This document shows, one piece after another, positions 62,283 through 64,000 of a DNA stretch of 64,000 nt (positions are counted from its first letter, which is position 1; every line of letters starts with the position of its first letter). Source of the DNA: Pedobacter ghigonis (GTDB lineage: Bacteria; Bacteroidota; Bacteroidia; Sphingobacteriales; Sphingobacteriaceae). Both the position numbers and the translations under genes were made by a program. The stretch covers positions 124,001 through 188,000 of the forward strand of contig NZ_CAESCM010000002.1 in NCBI RefSeq assembly GCF_903166585.1. The letters run 5' to 3'. The notes beneath the pieces were generated by a model that was not told where the DNA came from, made no database searches, and saw nothing but the letters and a program-made list of their open reading frames with translations.

Positions 62283-62317
62283 ACTATCCTTTGGGAAAGT
62301 AGTATCTTTTGGATAGT
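62283..62317. promoter_or_regulatory. Repeated operator-like site between hxlR-type and doxX-type genes
   Basis: ACTATCCTTTGG (62283-62294) and AGTATCTTTTGG (62301-62312) are near-identical direct repeats 18 bp apart, and ACTATCC (62283-62289) pairs with GGATAGT (62311-62317). A full TAAGTTTG box lies just downstream (62327-62334). Likely the HxlR binding region. Confidence 0.6.
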
Positions 62318-62347
62318 AAAAGTACCTAAGTTTGCCTCAAAAAAATT

Positions 62348-62719
62348 ATGAATACAAAAGCAATTCAGATTACGTATTGGATATCAACAGCATTGGTTTC
62401 GTTGATGATGGTTTTTTCGGCCTATTCCTATTTTGCCAACCCGGAGGTTAAACAGGGTTTTCAGCATGTGGGTTTTCCCGATTATTTTAGGGTAGAATTG
62501 GGGATTGCCAAATTATTGGGTGCAATTGTTTTGCTGGTACCCATTAAAGGTTTGATCAAAGAGTGGGCTTATGCCGGTTTTACAATTGTATTCGTTTCGG
62601 CAAGTATTGCACACCTGGCCTCGGGCGATACCATTGGACATGCCAGTGCGCCCCTGATATTTCTGGCAGTTTTGACCTTATCGTACTTTGCTTACCATCA
62701 AAGTAAAAAAGCGGGTTAG
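62348..62719 (+). CDS. DoxX-family small membrane protein
   Basis: 123 residues with four hydrophobic segments (about 8-28, 48-66, 74-92, 98-115), the DoxX plan with LGIAKLLGAIVLLVP typical. Family members are often redox-linked and are frequently paired with HxlR regulators. Function remains unclear. Confidence 0.88.
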   Translation: MNTKAIQITYWISTALVSLMMVFSAYSYFANPEVKQGFQHVGFPDYFRVELGIAKLLGAIVLLVPIKGLIKEWAYAGFTIVFVSASIAHLASGDTIGHASAPLIFLAVLTLSYFAYHQSKKAG

Positions 62720-62863
62720 TTGCATTTATGGAGCTTAAGCAGTTTCATTTGTACTTTACAGTGAAACGGCTTAAGTCCATTTATTAAAACGATTTAGATT
62801 GCATTGCAACAAATTAATGATGAAATATAAACTCTCGGGTTTTTATTTTATTTTGGGTTTGAT

Positions 62864-64000
62864 ATGAAAATCTATACCAAATATTCGGCCCTCGCTTTAT
62901 TTGCCTCGATGGCTTTTTTTAACGCATTTAAGGATGGCGGTAAACCTCAAAAGAAGCCAGCTAAAGCTGACGAACGGCCTAACATCATTATAATTCTGGC
63001 CGATGATTTAGGATTCTCGGATATTGGCTGTTATGGTGGCGAAATTAAAACACCTAATATCGATTATCTGGCTGCTCAGGGCGTTCGTTTTAGAAATTTC
63101 TATAATACTTCGCGTTGTTGTCCTACACGGGCTGCCTTATTAACCGGGCTTTACAACCACAATGCAGGTATAGGCGAAATGACCCAGGACCGCAATATTG
63201 AAGGCTATCGCGGTGCCATAACCAAAAATGCCGTTACCCTGGCCGAGGTATTAAAAGATGCAGGTTACCGCACGGCTATGTCGGGCAAATGGCACGTTTC
63301 CAACACCGTTGAGCAACCCACGCCGCAAGCACAACAAGATTGGTTGAACCATAAAACAAGTTTTCCGCTGTTTTCGCCAATTGATCAATATCCCACCAAC
63401 CGGGGTTTCGAAAAGTTTTTTGGTACACTTTGGGGGGTAGTCGATTTTTTTGACCCTTTTAGCCTGGTAAGTGGTACCACGCCGATAACAGAAGTACCAA
63501 AAGATTATTACCATACCGATGCCATTAACGATACCGCATCGACCTACATCCGCGAATTTAGTAAAGGAGATAAGCCGTTTTTCCTGTATGTAGCAGAAAA
63601 TGCACCGCATTGGCCCTTACAGGCAAAACCCGAAGATATTGCCAAATATAAAGATACCTATAAAGCAGGTTGGGATGCAATCCGCGAAGCCCGTTATAAA
63701 AGAATGGTAACCATGGGACTAATTGATCCTAAAACGGCTCCGCTTTCCCCAAGAAAGGGGAGCGATAACTGGGAAAATAATCCCACAAAACAATTCGACG
63801 AAATGGCCATGGCCGTCCATGCAGCTATGATCGACCGCATGGATCAGGGGATTGGAAGGATTATTAAAGCCTTAAAGGAAACCAACCAGCTAGACAATAC
63901 GCTGATTGTATTCTTAAGTGATAATGGGGCAAGTCCGGAAGATGCCATGCGTTATGGCCCCGGTTTCGATCGCCCCAGCCAAACCCGTACCGGCGAAAAA
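62864..64000 (+). CDS. Sulfatase (arylsulfatase type), 3' end beyond the window
   Basis: An open frame from ATG 62864 runs without a stop to the window end (379 codons). The sulfatase signature is clear: metal-binding ADDLGFSDIGCYGG, the formylglycine site SRCCPTRAALLTG (CxPxR with the first Cys modified), SGKWHV and the second metal site FLSDNGASPED. An N-terminal signal-like segment (about 8-22) suggests export. It cleaves sulfate esters of organic substrates; polysaccharide use is common in this phylum, but no SusCD pair adjoins it here. Confidence 0.92.
   Translation, partial: MKIYTKYSALALFASMAFFNAFKDGGKPQKKPAKADERPNIIIILADDLGFSDIGCYGGEIKTPNIDYLAAQGVRFRNFYNTSRCCPTRAALLTGLYNHNAGIGEMTQDRNIEGYRGAITKNAVTLAEVLKDAGYRTAMSGKWHVSNTVEQPTPQAQQDWLNHKTSFPLFSPIDQYPTNRGFEKFFGTLWGVVDFFDPFSLVSGTTPITEVPKDYYHTDAINDTASTYIREFSKGDKPFFLYVAENAPHWPLQAKPEDIAKYKDTYKAGWDAIREARYKRMVTMGLIDPKTAPLSPRKGSDNWENNPTKQFDEMAMAVHAAMIDRMDQGIGRIIKALKETNQLDNTLIVFLSDNGASPEDAMRYGPGFDRPSQTRTGEK

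Noticed and set aside
63251..63610. 119-residue frame on the minus strand
   Set aside because: Antisense to the sulfatase gene, which continues past the window end.
1..64000. tRNA, rRNA, CRISPR or prophage
   Set aside because: No T-loop-like GGTTCGA context with matching arms, no regularly spaced repeats, and no integrase or phage gene was found by eye.

Overview
The window looks like a chromosomal segment of a Bacteroidota bacterium of the family Sphingobacteriaceae, most like Pedobacter. I infer this from type IX secretion (PorP/SprF, gliding-motility C-terminal domain), TonB-dependent receptor-like barrels, BlaI/M56-TonB proteins, several LytTR two-component pairs, promoters of the TTG-N17-20-TAnnTTTG type, few Shine-Dalgarno sites, and short intergenic repeats typical of this group. 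No rRNA, tRNA, CRISPR array, prophage or intact insertion sequence is visible. No database search was possible, so product names rest on motifs and family recall.

Layout. 0-5.3 kb: 5' end of a SNF2 helicase gene (cut by the window edge), then a PorP/SprF-like gene convergent with a large type B T9SS cargo. 5.7-11.5 kb: a complete RND efflux operon (adaptor, pump, outer-membrane factor). 11.9-15.4 kb: a small lipoprotein, dapF, a Deg/HtrA protease and a Cys-rich metal-storage-like protein. 15.7-24.9 kb: the most unusual block. It holds an unknown protein, a LytS/LytTR pair, a PqqD-like RiPP-recognition protein, an ATP-grasp ligase, a fold-III PLP enzyme whose N-terminus resembles a RiPP leader, a urea-transporter/M23 peptidase fusion, a TPR plus outer-membrane barrel protein and a TPR protein. 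25-29 kb: a cold-shock gene and the sdhCAB operon. 29.5-34.3 kb: a BlaI-M56 cluster in which TonB C-terminal and receptor-plug modules are shuffled among four proteins. 34.4-37.6 kb: a NarL-type two-component operon with two unknown proteins, and a lone LuxR-type HTH protein. 37.7-43.6 kb: an M28 peptidase, an ABC exporter with a small membrane protein, and a divergent LytS/LytTR pair whose promoter carries two direct repeats 21 bp apart. 43.7-50.1 kb: PlsC, NUDIX and two tandem outer-membrane barrel receptors. 50.3-56.2 kb: a 2-hydroxyacid dehydrogenase, an OsmC protein, an M1 peptidase, greA with a terminator-like leader, a HIT protein and a repeat lipoprotein. 56.4-64 kb: an ECF sigma factor with a membrane-anchored barrel partner, pirin, ArsR with an ene-reductase, a Lys/Ala-tailed protein, HxlR/DoxX and a truncated sulfatase gene.

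The strongest candidate for an undescribed system is the 15.7-24.9 kb cluster. It joins a sensor pair, a peptide-recognition protein, two small-molecule enzymes, an inner-membrane channel-like protein with a periplasmic M23 domain, and an outer-membrane barrel. It reads like a regulated make-and-export or envelope-modification pathway, but the product is unknown.
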